Origin: JBAWAP01 sp049589355
GTDB lineage: Bacteria; Chloroflexota; Anaerolineae; VGOG01
Direction: 5' to 3'
Length of the DNA: 64,000 nt
Assembly (NCBI GenBank): GCA_049589355.1
Contig: JBAWAP010000193.1
Coordinates: 30,558-94,557 of the forward strand
A program made the translations under genes and the position numbers. Every line of letters begins with the position of its first letter. Position 1 is the stretch's first letter. Shown piece by piece: positions 42,594-51,239 of this stretch. Below the pieces are notes generated by a model. It was given only the letters and a program-made list of their open reading frames with translations, did no database searches and was not told where the DNA came from.

Positions 42594-43769
42594 ATGCTGG
42601 AAGAAAAGCTGGCTGGCCTGAAACCGATGACAGAAGGCATATCGCCCATCACCGTCGAAGAGCGGCAGGGCCGTATCGAGAAAGCCCGCGCGTTGATGGC
42701 TGAAAACGGCATCGGCGCCATATACCTTGAGGCTGGCTCAAGCCTGTTCTACTTCACGGGCGTCAGATGGGGACAGAGTGAGCGGATGACGGCTGCCGTC
42801 ATCCCGGCCAAAGGCGAGGTCGCTTACGTGTGTCCTGCCTTCGAAGAGGCGAGGCTGCGAGAGCTGGTCATCTTTGGCGACGACGTGCGCGCCTGGGAGG
42901 AGGACGAAAGCCCCTACAAGCTGGTCGCGGGGATATTCAGGGACCGGGGGATCACCAGCGGGAGGATAGGGATAGAGGAGAGTGTACGCTTCTTCTTATT
43001 CGATGGGATCCGAAAGGAAGCGCTGCATCTGGAGTTCGTCAGTGCCGACTCGGTGACGATTCCCTGTCGAGCCATCAAGTCTCCGGCGGAGATCGCGCTC
43101 ATGCAACGCGCCATGGATCTCACCGTCGAGGCGTACAAGGTGTGCCTGTCCCTGCTGAGGGAGGGAATGTCGCAGGAGGAATTTACCGCCAACAGTGCAG
43201 CAGCGTACAAAGCATTGGGCGTGGAGGGCAGCATTAGCTGTCAGTTCGGAGAGGGCACCGCCTTTCCCCATGGGAGCAAGGAACTCGCGTATCTCAAGGA
43301 AGGGGACGTGGTGTTGATGGATGGTTGGTGTACGGTGGAGGGGTATCATTCTGACATCAGCCGGACCATCGTTTTTGGAGAGCCTACCCGGCGGCAGCGG
43401 GACGTTTGGAATTTGGAGAAAGAGGCACAGGCGGCCGCCTTTGCTGCGGCACAGGTGGGTGTTCCGTGCGAAGAGGTGGATGCTGCGGCGCGCAAAGTGA
43501 TCATCGCCGCTGGTTTTGGCCCGGACTACAAGGTCCCGGGGCTGCCTCATCGGACGGGGCACGGTATCGGTCTGGACATCCACGAGTGGTATCATTTGGT
43601 TCGTGGTAATAGAACACCACTGGCGCCAGGCATGTGTTTCAGTAACGAACCGATGATTGTCATCTACGGCGAGTTCGGCGTGCGGCTGGAGGACTGCATG
43701 TATATTACAGAGGATGGCCCCAGGTTCTTCACCCAACCCGGCCCATCCATTGAGCAGCCTTTTGCGTAA
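42594..43769 (+). CDS. M24-family Xaa-Pro peptidase (prolidase-like), full metal site
   Basis: A 391-residue M24 peptidase with all five metal ligands: two Asp in LMDGWCTVEGYHSDISRTIVFG (about residue 243), His in HRTGHGIGLDIHE (about 322), Glu in FSNEPMIV (about 348) and Glu in VRLEDCMYI (about 363). It should hydrolyse Xaa-Pro dipeptides or N-terminal Xaa-Pro bonds in the cytoplasm with Mn or Co. The ATG follows AGGAGGATAG. It lies between a binding-protein gene and a DUF885 peptidase gene, so peptide use is likely in this operon. Confidence 0.9.
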   Translation: MLEEKLAGLKPMTEGISPITVEERQGRIEKARALMAENGIGAIYLEAGSSLFYFTGVRWGQSERMTAAVIPAKGEVAYVCPAFEEARLRELVIFGDDVRAWEEDESPYKLVAGIFRDRGITSGRIGIEESVRFFLFDGIRKEALHLEFVSADSVTIPCRAIKSPAEIALMQRAMDLTVEAYKVCLSLLREGMSQEEFTANSAAAYKALGVEGSISCQFGEGTAFPHGSKELAYLKEGDVVLMDGWCTVEGYHSDISRTIVFGEPTRRQRDVWNLEKEAQAAAFAAAQVGVPCEEVDAAARKVIIAAGFGPDYKVPGLPHRTGHGIGLDIHEWYHLVRGNRTPLAPGMCFSNEPMIVIYGEFGVRLEDCMYITEDGPRFFTQPGPSIEQPFA

Positions 43770-43794
43770 GCCGCTTGAGAGCAGGCGGGACACA

Positions 43795-45513
43795 ATGACC
43801 AACGGCGATTCAGGTGCTCGTACAGCTTCGTCTCAACTTCAGCAGTTGCTTGCCGACGAATGGGAGGTTCGGATGCAAGATGACCCCCTGTTCGCCACGC
43901 GCTGTGGAGATCATCGTTTCGACGACAGGTTGCCGGCCGTTTCGGAGGACGATTTCCAGAGGCGATTGGCCCAGGCGCGCGTGTTCCTGGATCGTTTACA
44001 GGAGATTGACCGGAGCGCGCTAACCCCCTCTGCACAGTTGAACTACGATATGTTTGAGCACGAGATGAGAGATCGGATCGCGGAATATGAATTCGGCGCT
44101 TACCTGATGCCGATGACTAAAGCATCCGGCTTGCACAGGTCTTTTCCCGATCTGCTGAACATTGCCCCTCTCGACACGTTAGAGGACTACGAGAACTACG
44201 TCGCGCGCCTGGCTGCCTTCCAGGCCTTTGCACAGGCACATATCGAATTGATGCGCGCTGGCATCCGTAGGGGTTATGTACCTCCACGGGTGGTGTTAGA
44301 GGGGATCGAAGACTCTATCCAGGCTCACGTTGTCCAAGACCCGACCGAGAGCGTGCTCTTTAAGCCCTTTGAACAGCTCCCTGAAAGCATCACTGAGACA
44401 GATCAACGTGACATCATCCAAGCGGGACGCGCGGCGATTGTGAATTCAGTTGTGCCAGGGTATCAGGCCTTGCTGCAATTCATGCTCGACGAGTATATTC
44501 CTGCTGGCCGTGAAGACATCGCCGCCTCTTCGCTGCCGGATGGTCGGGCCTTCTACGAGCATCGGGTGAGAAAGAACACGACCCTGGACCTTACCCCACA
44601 ACAGGTGCACGACATCGGCCTGGAGGAAGTGCGACGCATCCGGGACGAGATGGACGACGTCATCCGGCGAGTTGACTTCCAGGGGGGCTTTCGTGAGTTT
44701 GTACACTTCTTGCGGACCGACGAGCGATTTTACGTGGACACGCCTGAGGCGCTGATGAAAGAAGTCGCCCTCATTATGAAGAAAATGGATGGTCAACTCC
44801 CCAGGCTGTTCAAGAAACTGCCCCGCACGCCCTACGGGTTGCGGCAGATTCCCGACCACATCGCGCCAAAGACGACCAGTGCCTACTACTTCCCGGCCGC
44901 TGGCGATGGCACGAAAGTCGGGTTCTACTACGTGAACACCTACGATCTGAAAAGCCGCCCTCTGTACGAGTACGAGGCCCTTTCTCTACATGAGGCGGTG
45001 CCGGGACACCACTTGCAGCTTGCGTTGCAAATGGAACTCGACCTGCCCGATTTCCGTCGGTTCGGAGGTATCACGGCCTTTATTGAGGGCTGGGCCCTGT
45101 ACGCGGAGCGTTTGGGGCTCGAGGCAGGCTTTTACCAGGACCCATACAGCGACTTTGGCCGGCTGACCTTCGAGATGTGGCGCGCCTGCCGGCTGGTGGT
45201 GGATACCGGCATGCACTACCTGGGCTGGACCCGGCAGCAGGCCATAGACTTCATGGTAGAGAACACGGCACTTTCCCTGCTCAACATCACCAATGAGGTC
45301 GACCGGTATATCTCGTGGCCTGGACAGGCGCTGGCATACAAGATTGGGGAGATAAAGATTCGCGAGCTAAGAACGCTCGCCGAGCATGCGCTTGGCCCAC
45401 GGTTTGACGTTCGGGAATTTCACCGTATTATACTGGAAAACGGTGGCATTCCTCTTGACGTGCTCGAAGCGAACGTCAAGCGCTGGATGGCTGAACAAGC
45501 GGATGTCAGCTAG
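43795..45513 (+). CDS. DUF885-family putative zinc peptidase
   Basis: A 572-residue DUF885 (PF05960) protein. The zinc-type motif LSLHEAVPGHHLQ (about residue 403) and EGWALYAE (about 437) are the hallmark of the family, which is related to carboxypeptidase-like gluzincins. No signal peptide is seen. The open frame begins at 43657 within the previous gene; the ATG at 43795, 25 bases after that gene's stop and preceded by GGCGGG, is the natural start. It may complete peptide breakdown with the two M24 proteins. The substrate is unknown. Confidence 0.87.
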   Translation: MTNGDSGARTASSQLQQLLADEWEVRMQDDPLFATRCGDHRFDDRLPAVSEDDFQRRLAQARVFLDRLQEIDRSALTPSAQLNYDMFEHEMRDRIAEYEFGAYLMPMTKASGLHRSFPDLLNIAPLDTLEDYENYVARLAAFQAFAQAHIELMRAGIRRGYVPPRVVLEGIEDSIQAHVVQDPTESVLFKPFEQLPESITETDQRDIIQAGRAAIVNSVVPGYQALLQFMLDEYIPAGREDIAASSLPDGRAFYEHRVRKNTTLDLTPQQVHDIGLEEVRRIRDEMDDVIRRVDFQGGFREFVHFLRTDERFYVDTPEALMKEVALIMKKMDGQLPRLFKKLPRTPYGLRQIPDHIAPKTTSAYYFPAAGDGTKVGFYYVNTYDLKSRPLYEYEALSLHEAVPGHHLQLALQMELDLPDFRRFGGITAFIEGWALYAERLGLEAGFYQDPYSDFGRLTFEMWRACRLVVDTGMHYLGWTRQQAIDFMVENTALSLLNITNEVDRYISWPGQALAYKIGEIKIRELRTLAEHALGPRFDVREFHRIILENGGIPLDVLEANVKRWMAEQADVS

Positions 45514-45532
45514 ATCAGGAGATGTGGCAGTC

Positions 45533-45561
45533 TTGACTACGGGGGTAGTTTTTGATATAAA
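45533..45561 (+). promoter_or_regulatory. Strong sigma-70 promoter of the arabinose operon
   Basis: TTGACT and TATAAA are separated by 17 bases, 34 bases before the ATG of the GH127 gene. No AAACGTTT-type operator is visible, so this operon seems outside the LacI group seen at 12548, 19437 and 23172. Confidence 0.65.
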
Positions 45562-45594
45562 GAAGTTCTCTCTTCCAGTTTAAGGAGGACATAA

Positions 45595-47472
45595 ATGCAC
45601 GTCTCAAGTACAGTTAGTTCACATGCGCGGTGGCATACACTGCCCTTGGGAAGCGTTTCGCTCACGGAAGGATTTTGGTCTCACAAGCAGGAGATCAATC
45701 GCCAAGTCAGCCTGCGCCACGGCTACGAGCAACTGGAGCGGGCGGGCAACTTCAACAACCTCCGGCTCGCCGCAGGCTCTGGCAAAGGGAAGTACCAGGG
45801 GCCGGTCTTTATGGATTCCGATGTCTACAAGTGGCTCGAGGCTCTGGCTTACGACCTGGCCAACGTCCGCGACCCAGAGGTGGAGCGCATGGCGGACGAG
45901 ACGATTGACTTGCTCGTCGCCGCGCAACAGGACGATGGCTACCTCAACTCCTATTTCCAGGCGGTGCATCCGGAAAGGCGATGGACGGATTTGGATCACG
46001 ACCACGAGCTGTATTGCGCCGGGCATCTCTTCGAGGCCGCTGTGGCCATGCACCGGGCCACGGGCGACGAGCGGCTGCTCGAAGTTGCCTGCCGCTTCGC
46101 CGATCACATTGATTCCATATTCGGTCCGGGCAAGCGGGATGGGGCGTGCGGACATCCTGAGATCGAGCTGGCGCTGGTGGAATTGTATCGCGAGACCGGC
46201 GAGCACCGCTACCTTGACCTGGCTTCCTTCTTCATCAATCAGCGTGGCCGTGGGAGGATGCGCGGGTACGGTCGCTTGGGCCCGGAGTATCACCAGGATC
46301 GCGTCCCGGTTCGCCAGGCCACGGTGGTAGAGGGCCACGCCGTGCGCCAATTATACCTGACTGCCGGCGTGACAGACGTCTACCTGGAGACTGGCGAGCA
46401 GGCGTTGTTTGACGCATTGACCCGACTGTGGTACGATATGACCGCCAGGAAGATGCACGTCACCGGCGGTTTTGGCGCTCGATTCGTCGGCGAGTCCTTC
46501 GGCGAGGCCTACGAGCTCCCCAGCGACCGCTGCTACTGCGAGACCTGCGCCGCCATCGCCAGCATGATGTGGAACTGGCGGATGCTGCTCGCCACCGGGG
46601 AGCCGCGTTACGCGGACGTGCTCGAGCGCTCGCTCTACAACGGGTTCTTGAGCGGTGTATCGCTTGACGGTCGGCGATACTTCTACGTCAACCCCCTGCA
46701 AAGTCGAGGCGGGATCGAGCGTCCGGAGTGGTACGGCTGTGCCTGCTGTCCACCGAACGTGATGCGCCAGATCGCGATGGTCGGCCATTACATGGCCACT
46801 GTGGACGAAACGGGCCTCCAAGTCCACCAGTATGCTTCGGCCAGGATGGAAGCCGAGTTGGGGACAGGGCAGCGGGTGGTGCTGCGCACAGAAACCGAGT
46901 ATCCCTGGGATGGGAGAGTGAAGGTGACCGTCGAGGAGACCGACGGGGCCACCTGGCAGTTGGCGCTGCGCGTGCCAGGCTGGTGCGACGGCGCAAGCCT
47001 GCAAGTCAATAGCCAGGCTGTTGAAGCAGCGACCACCGGCGGTACTTATGCTACAATCGAACGCGCCTGGCAGGTTGGGGATGTGGTCGAACTGGACCTG
47101 CCTATGGTACCCAGGCTCACTGCGCCCAATCCGCGCATTGACGCCATCCACGGAAGCCTGGCGATCGAGCGCGGTCCGCTGGTCTACTGCCTTGAGCAGA
47201 TTGATCAAGAGCCCAACCTGAACCTGTTGGACGTGCGCATTGCCCCTGAAGCGTCGCTGCAGGCCACCCGGCGTGAGGATCTGCTCGGCGGAGTGGTGGC
47301 AATTGAAGCGCAAGGCGCCGTGATTGATATCGGCGCATGGCAAGATGAGCTCTATCGGCCAGCGCCCACGGAGGACCTGCCGCAGCGTGAGGTGGCGCTG
47401 ACAGCCGTGCCCTACTATGCCTGGGCGAATCGCGGTCCAGGCACGATGAGGGTTTGGATTCCGCGCGATTGA
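45595..47472 (+). CDS. GH127 beta-L-arabinofuranosidase, cytoplasmic
   Basis: A 625-residue GH127 enzyme with no signal peptide. It opens with LGSVSLTEGFWSHKQEINRQVSL, the typical family N-terminus. Catalytic zinc-thiolate elements are CYCETCAAI (about residue 314) and YGCACCPPNVMR (about 385); GFWS and EGHA patches are also present. The length is close to that of the characterised HypBA1 type. It should release L-arabinose from beta-L-arabinofuranosides, including arabinosylated hydroxyproline. It is first in an operon that leads to AraB and AraD, with AAGGAGG before the ATG. Confidence 0.92.
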   Translation: MHVSSTVSSHARWHTLPLGSVSLTEGFWSHKQEINRQVSLRHGYEQLERAGNFNNLRLAAGSGKGKYQGPVFMDSDVYKWLEALAYDLANVRDPEVERMADETIDLLVAAQQDDGYLNSYFQAVHPERRWTDLDHDHELYCAGHLFEAAVAMHRATGDERLLEVACRFADHIDSIFGPGKRDGACGHPEIELALVELYRETGEHRYLDLASFFINQRGRGRMRGYGRLGPEYHQDRVPVRQATVVEGHAVRQLYLTAGVTDVYLETGEQALFDALTRLWYDMTARKMHVTGGFGARFVGESFGEAYELPSDRCYCETCAAIASMMWNWRMLLATGEPRYADVLERSLYNGFLSGVSLDGRRYFYVNPLQSRGGIERPEWYGCACCPPNVMRQIAMVGHYMATVDETGLQVHQYASARMEAELGTGQRVVLRTETEYPWDGRVKVTVEETDGATWQLALRVPGWCDGASLQVNSQAVEAATTGGTYATIERAWQVGDVVELDLPMVPRLTAPNPRIDAIHGSLAIERGPLVYCLEQIDQEPNLNLLDVRIAPEASLQATRREDLLGGVVAIEAQGAVIDIGAWQDELYRPAPTEDLPQREVALTAVPYYAWANRGPGTMRVWIPRD

Positions 47473-47489
47473 GAAAGGAGGATTTACCT

Positions 47490-49313
47490 ATGAACATAAA
47501 AGAGACTTTCAAACCCATTCCACCTGGACAGGTCAAGTTACTGCCCAGCATGTTTCAGCATCGGTTCGACTTGAACCGCCGTTACCTGATGGAACTGCGC
47601 AGTGACAACCTGCTCCAGAACCACTACATGGAAGCCGGGCTGTGGGGACCCCGGCTCAATCCGGAGGACTGCCACTGGGGCTGGGAGTCGCCAACCTGCC
47701 AACTACGAGGGCACTTCCTCGGTCATTGGCTCTCCGCGGCGGCCCGCATCTACGCCAGCACGGGAGATGTCGAGATCAAAGGCAAGGCAGATCGAATCGT
47801 TTCCGAATTGGCGCGCTGCCAGGAGGAAAACGGAGGTGAGTGGGTTGGATCTATACCTGAAAAGTATCTGGACTGGATCGCCCGGGGGAAGAAAGTATGG
47901 GCCCCACAGTATACCCTGCACAAGACCCTGATGGGGCTCTACGACATGGCCGCCTATGCCGGCAACGATCAGGCACTGGACATTATGGTTAAGTGGGCCA
48001 GGTGGTTCTATCGCTGGACCTCTCGATTCTCGCGGGAAGAGCTGGACGAAATCCTCGACGTCGAGACCGGCGGGATGTTGGAGGCCTGGGCCGACCTGTA
48101 CGGCGTCACGGGAAAGCAGGAACACCTGGATCTCATACATCGCTATGATCGCCCACGTCTCTTCGACCGACTGCTGGCAGGGGAGGACCCGCTGACCAAT
48201 CGCCACGCCAACACCACCATCCCGGAGGCCCACGGGGCCGCGCGTGCCTACGAAGTGACCGGTGAGGAGTGTTGGCGCGAGATCGTGGAGGCCTACTGGC
48301 GTTGTGCCGTCACCGATCGCGGCGCCTTTTGCACCGGCGGCCAGACCACCGGTGAGCTCTGGACGCCGCCGTTCGAGTTCGCCGCCCGTCTCGGTGACAA
48401 GAACCAGGAGCACTGCGTAGTCTACAACATGATGCGTCTGGCTAATTACCTCCTCCGCTGGACCGGCGACGTGACATACGCCGACTACATTGAGCGCAAT
48501 CTCTATAACGGCATCCTGGCCCAGCAGCACCCGGAGACTGGCATGGTGGCCTACTTCCTTCCCCTGCAGGCCGGCGCGCGCAAGATTTGGGGCACACCGA
48601 CGGACGACTTCTGGTGCTGCCATGGCTCGCTGGTGCAGGCCCACACGCTTCATAATGCCTACGTCTACTACGAGGACGAAGAAGGACTGGTGGTATGCCA
48701 GTACGTCCCTACGAAGCTCGAATGGGAATGGGATGGCGTTCCGGTGACCGTGAAGCAGGTCTTCGATAGTGAGACGTCCACCAGTCAGCCGCGCGAGCCG
48801 GATGGCTCGGTGCACAGGCCGAAACGCTGGGTGATTGAGCTTTCGGTTCGCTGCGAGCAGCCTGTGGCGTTCGCCTTGAAACTGCGGCTGCCATGGTGGC
48901 TGAGCGGCCCAGCAACCATTTCGGTGAATGGCGAGCCGGAGCCCATAAAGACAGGGGCATCGAGCTTCCACTGCATCCGCCGGACTTGGAGGGATGACTA
49001 TATTCGCGTGGAGTTCCCGAAGGCCCTTACCACCTGTCCATTGCCGGATGAGCCGGACACTATCGCCTTCATGGATGGTCCCGTCGTGCTGGCGGGTTTG
49101 TGCGAGGAAGAGCGGACTCTGCACGGTGATAAGGACTATCCCGCTTCAATGTTGACTCCCGACAACGAACGGGAATGGGGGGAATGGAAGCAAGGCTATC
49201 GCGTCCGAAATCAGGAGCGGGGGCTACGTTTTAAGCCGCTCCATGAAGTGGTTGACGAGCCGTACACGGTATATTTTCCCGTGTGCTCGAGGTCGCGTGG
49301 GAGTAAGGAATGA
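47490..49313 (+). CDS. GH127-family (PF07944) glycosidase, second cytoplasmic copy
   Basis: A 607-residue PF07944 protein of a different subgroup. The N-terminal part has LMELRSDNLLQNHYMEAG and a cysteine at CHWGWESPTCQLRGHF. The equivalent catalytic segments are KNQEHCVVYNMMRL (Glu-x-Cys, about residue 308) and DDFWCCHGSLVQ (Cys-Cys, about 375). Substrate may differ from 45595, for example a longer or branched beta-L-arabinoside. The start at 47490 follows AAAGGAGG; 17 bases separate it from the first GH127. No signal peptide. Confidence 0.85.
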   Translation: MNIKETFKPIPPGQVKLLPSMFQHRFDLNRRYLMELRSDNLLQNHYMEAGLWGPRLNPEDCHWGWESPTCQLRGHFLGHWLSAAARIYASTGDVEIKGKADRIVSELARCQEENGGEWVGSIPEKYLDWIARGKKVWAPQYTLHKTLMGLYDMAAYAGNDQALDIMVKWARWFYRWTSRFSREELDEILDVETGGMLEAWADLYGVTGKQEHLDLIHRYDRPRLFDRLLAGEDPLTNRHANTTIPEAHGAARAYEVTGEECWREIVEAYWRCAVTDRGAFCTGGQTTGELWTPPFEFAARLGDKNQEHCVVYNMMRLANYLLRWTGDVTYADYIERNLYNGILAQQHPETGMVAYFLPLQAGARKIWGTPTDDFWCCHGSLVQAHTLHNAYVYYEDEEGLVVCQYVPTKLEWEWDGVPVTVKQVFDSETSTSQPREPDGSVHRPKRWVIELSVRCEQPVAFALKLRLPWWLSGPATISVNGEPEPIKTGASSFHCIRRTWRDDYIRVEFPKALTTCPLPDEPDTIAFMDGPVVLAGLCEEERTLHGDKDYPASMLTPDNEREWGEWKQGYRVRNQERGLRFKPLHEVVDEPYTVYFPVCSRSRGSKE

Positions 49314-49380
49314 CCTTGCCTTCACGCATTCTGCAGAAGCCAGAAGGAACACACATTATTGAAGGGAGGAGGAAATACAA

Positions 49381-50799
49381 GTGAACAAACCTGCGTTAGG
49401 TCTCATCGTTGGCAATCGGGGGTTTTTCCCTGATCATCTCTGTGAGACTGGTCGTCAGACCGTTCTCAAGGTGTTGGCAGAGGAGGGCATTAACGTCATC
49501 GCTCTTACGCCAGAAGACACCCCCTTCGGTAGCGTCGAGAGCCTAACCGACGCCGAAAAGTGCGCCGCCCTCTTCAGGGAACACCGCGATGAGATTGACG
49601 GTGTGCTGGTAACCCTGCCTAACTTCGGCGACGAGCGAGGCGTGGCCAATGCTATCCGCATGTCTGGGTTGGCCGTGCCAGTGCTGGTCCAGGCTTTCCC
49701 TGACGAAGTGGGCAAAATGACGGTGGTGGATCGGCGGGACAGCTTTTGCGGCAAGATGTCCGTATGCAACAACCTGAAGCAATGCGGGATTCCGTTCACG
49801 CTCACCACGCTGCATACGGTGGTGCCGGACTCCGAAAGCTTCCGCCAGGACCTGCGTCAGTTTGTCGGCACCTGCCGGGTGGTGCGGGGCCTGCGAGGGG
49901 CCAAGGTGGGTGTGCTGGGCGCCCGGCCAGCGGCCTTCATCACCGTGCGCTACAGCGAGAAGCTACTGGAAAAGGCGGGCATCAGTGTGGAGGTTCTGGA
50001 TCTTTCGGAAGCCTTTGGCCGCGCCAATCGTTTGAAGGACGATGACGCCGAGGTGCACCGCAAGCTGGACGAGATCAAGGCCTACGTGTCCACCGAGGTC
50101 ATCCCGGCCGAGGCGTTAGCAAAGATGTCCAAGTTCGCCTTGGTGATGGAGGACTGGATTGAAGAGCACGAGTTGGTAGCCACGGCCGTGCAGTGCTGGA
50201 CATCGATGGAAGAGTTCTTCGGCGTCGTGCCCTGCACAGTGATGAGCATGTTGAGCAACACGCTGATGCCCAGCGCCTGCGAGACAGACATCACCGGCGC
50301 GGTCGGCATGTACGCGATGGCCCTGGCCTCTGGCAAACCTAGCGCCCTGCTTGATTGGAATAACAACTACGGCGACGATCCGGACAAGGGGGTCATTTTC
50401 CACTGCAGCAACCTGCCCAAGGCTGTCTTTGCTGATATGACGATGGACTATCAGGAAATCATCGCCGGGACGGTGGGCAAGGAGAACACCTACGGCACGG
50501 TGGTGGGTCGCATCAAGAGCGGCCCGTTCACCTACTGCCGGGTATCTACCGACGATGAGTGTGGTGTCATTCGCGCCTACCTGGGCGAGGGCGAGTTGAC
50601 CGACGATCCGGTAGAGACTTTTGGCGGCTATGGCGTCGCACACATCCCAAACTTCCAGGGGCTGCTGCACCACATCTGTGAAAACGGCTTTGAGCATCAC
50701 GTGGCCATCAACTTGTCGCAGGTGGCCTCCGCCGTGAACGAGGCGCTGGGCAAGTACCTGGGATGGGACGTTTACTATCACAGGGCCAACGGCGCGTGA
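49381..50799 (+). CDS. L-arabinose/L-fucose isomerase-family protein
   Basis: A 472-residue protein of the FucI/AraA-like superfamily (COG2407). The N-terminal half has a Rossmann-like domain (NRGFFPDHLCETGRQ; VTLPNFGDERGVANA; GVLGARPAAF), and the C-terminal half carries likely metal and substrate residues (CETDITGAVGMYAM; LDWNNNYG; FHCSN). Its position before ribulokinase and epimerase genes indicates L-arabinose to L-ribulose isomerisation. Sequence alone does not exclude L-fucose or another aldose. It starts at GTG after GGGAGGAGG. Confidence 0.83.
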   Translation: MNKPALGLIVGNRGFFPDHLCETGRQTVLKVLAEEGINVIALTPEDTPFGSVESLTDAEKCAALFREHRDEIDGVLVTLPNFGDERGVANAIRMSGLAVPVLVQAFPDEVGKMTVVDRRDSFCGKMSVCNNLKQCGIPFTLTTLHTVVPDSESFRQDLRQFVGTCRVVRGLRGAKVGVLGARPAAFITVRYSEKLLEKAGISVEVLDLSEAFGRANRLKDDDAEVHRKLDEIKAYVSTEVIPAEALAKMSKFALVMEDWIEEHELVATAVQCWTSMEEFFGVVPCTVMSMLSNTLMPSACETDITGAVGMYAMALASGKPSALLDWNNNYGDDPDKGVIFHCSNLPKAVFADMTMDYQEIIAGTVGKENTYGTVVGRIKSGPFTYCRVSTDDECGVIRAYLGEGELTDDPVETFGGYGVAHIPNFQGLLHHICENGFEHHVAINLSQVASAVNEALGKYLGWDVYYHRANGA

Positions 50800-50872
50800 G
50801 CCCCGGGCAGACTCAGACCGCCGTTGGAACCCCTAGCCCGGCGGACGCAAGCAAAGCAAGGAGTTAGAGCCG

Positions 50873-51198
50873 ATGACCAAATTCAGCCAAAAACAGGACC
50901 GCATTCAGACTCTACTCGCGGAGCGCAAACTCAATGCGCTCCTTCTTCAGCGCGTGAGCAGTTTTGCCTGGGCCACGTGCGGCGCGGCATCGTATGTGAA
51001 CACGGCGACCACCAACGGCGAGGCCGCGCTGCTGATCACGTCCTCCGGACGGCACCTCATCACCAACAACATTGAGGCGACGCGGCTGGAGCAAGAAATG
51101 AAATCTTGACTGCTATATCCGGCTGGCCAACGCTGTCTGTCACCGTCGAGGGGCATACAGCGCCTGTTCTTCGGCCAGCCATCCTGGAGGTTTTATGA
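50873..51198 (+). pseudogene. Internally deleted copy of the 4559 M24 gene
   Basis: The first 75 codons are almost identical to the N-terminus of the M24 homologue at 4559 (QRVSSFAWATCGAASYVNTA in both). After LEQEMKS comes a stop. In the next frame LTAISGWPTLSVTV and RPAILEVL reproduce the C-terminal end of the 4559 protein (LTAIENWLTLPVTV; RPAILEIL), finishing in TGA at 51198. About 260 codons were lost in one deletion, probably across a short GAAA match. The start still has AAGGAG. Confidence 0.85.
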
Positions 51199-51239
51199 GG
51201 ATACCATGACACACAAATTCGCAAACCTAGGAGGTTGAA

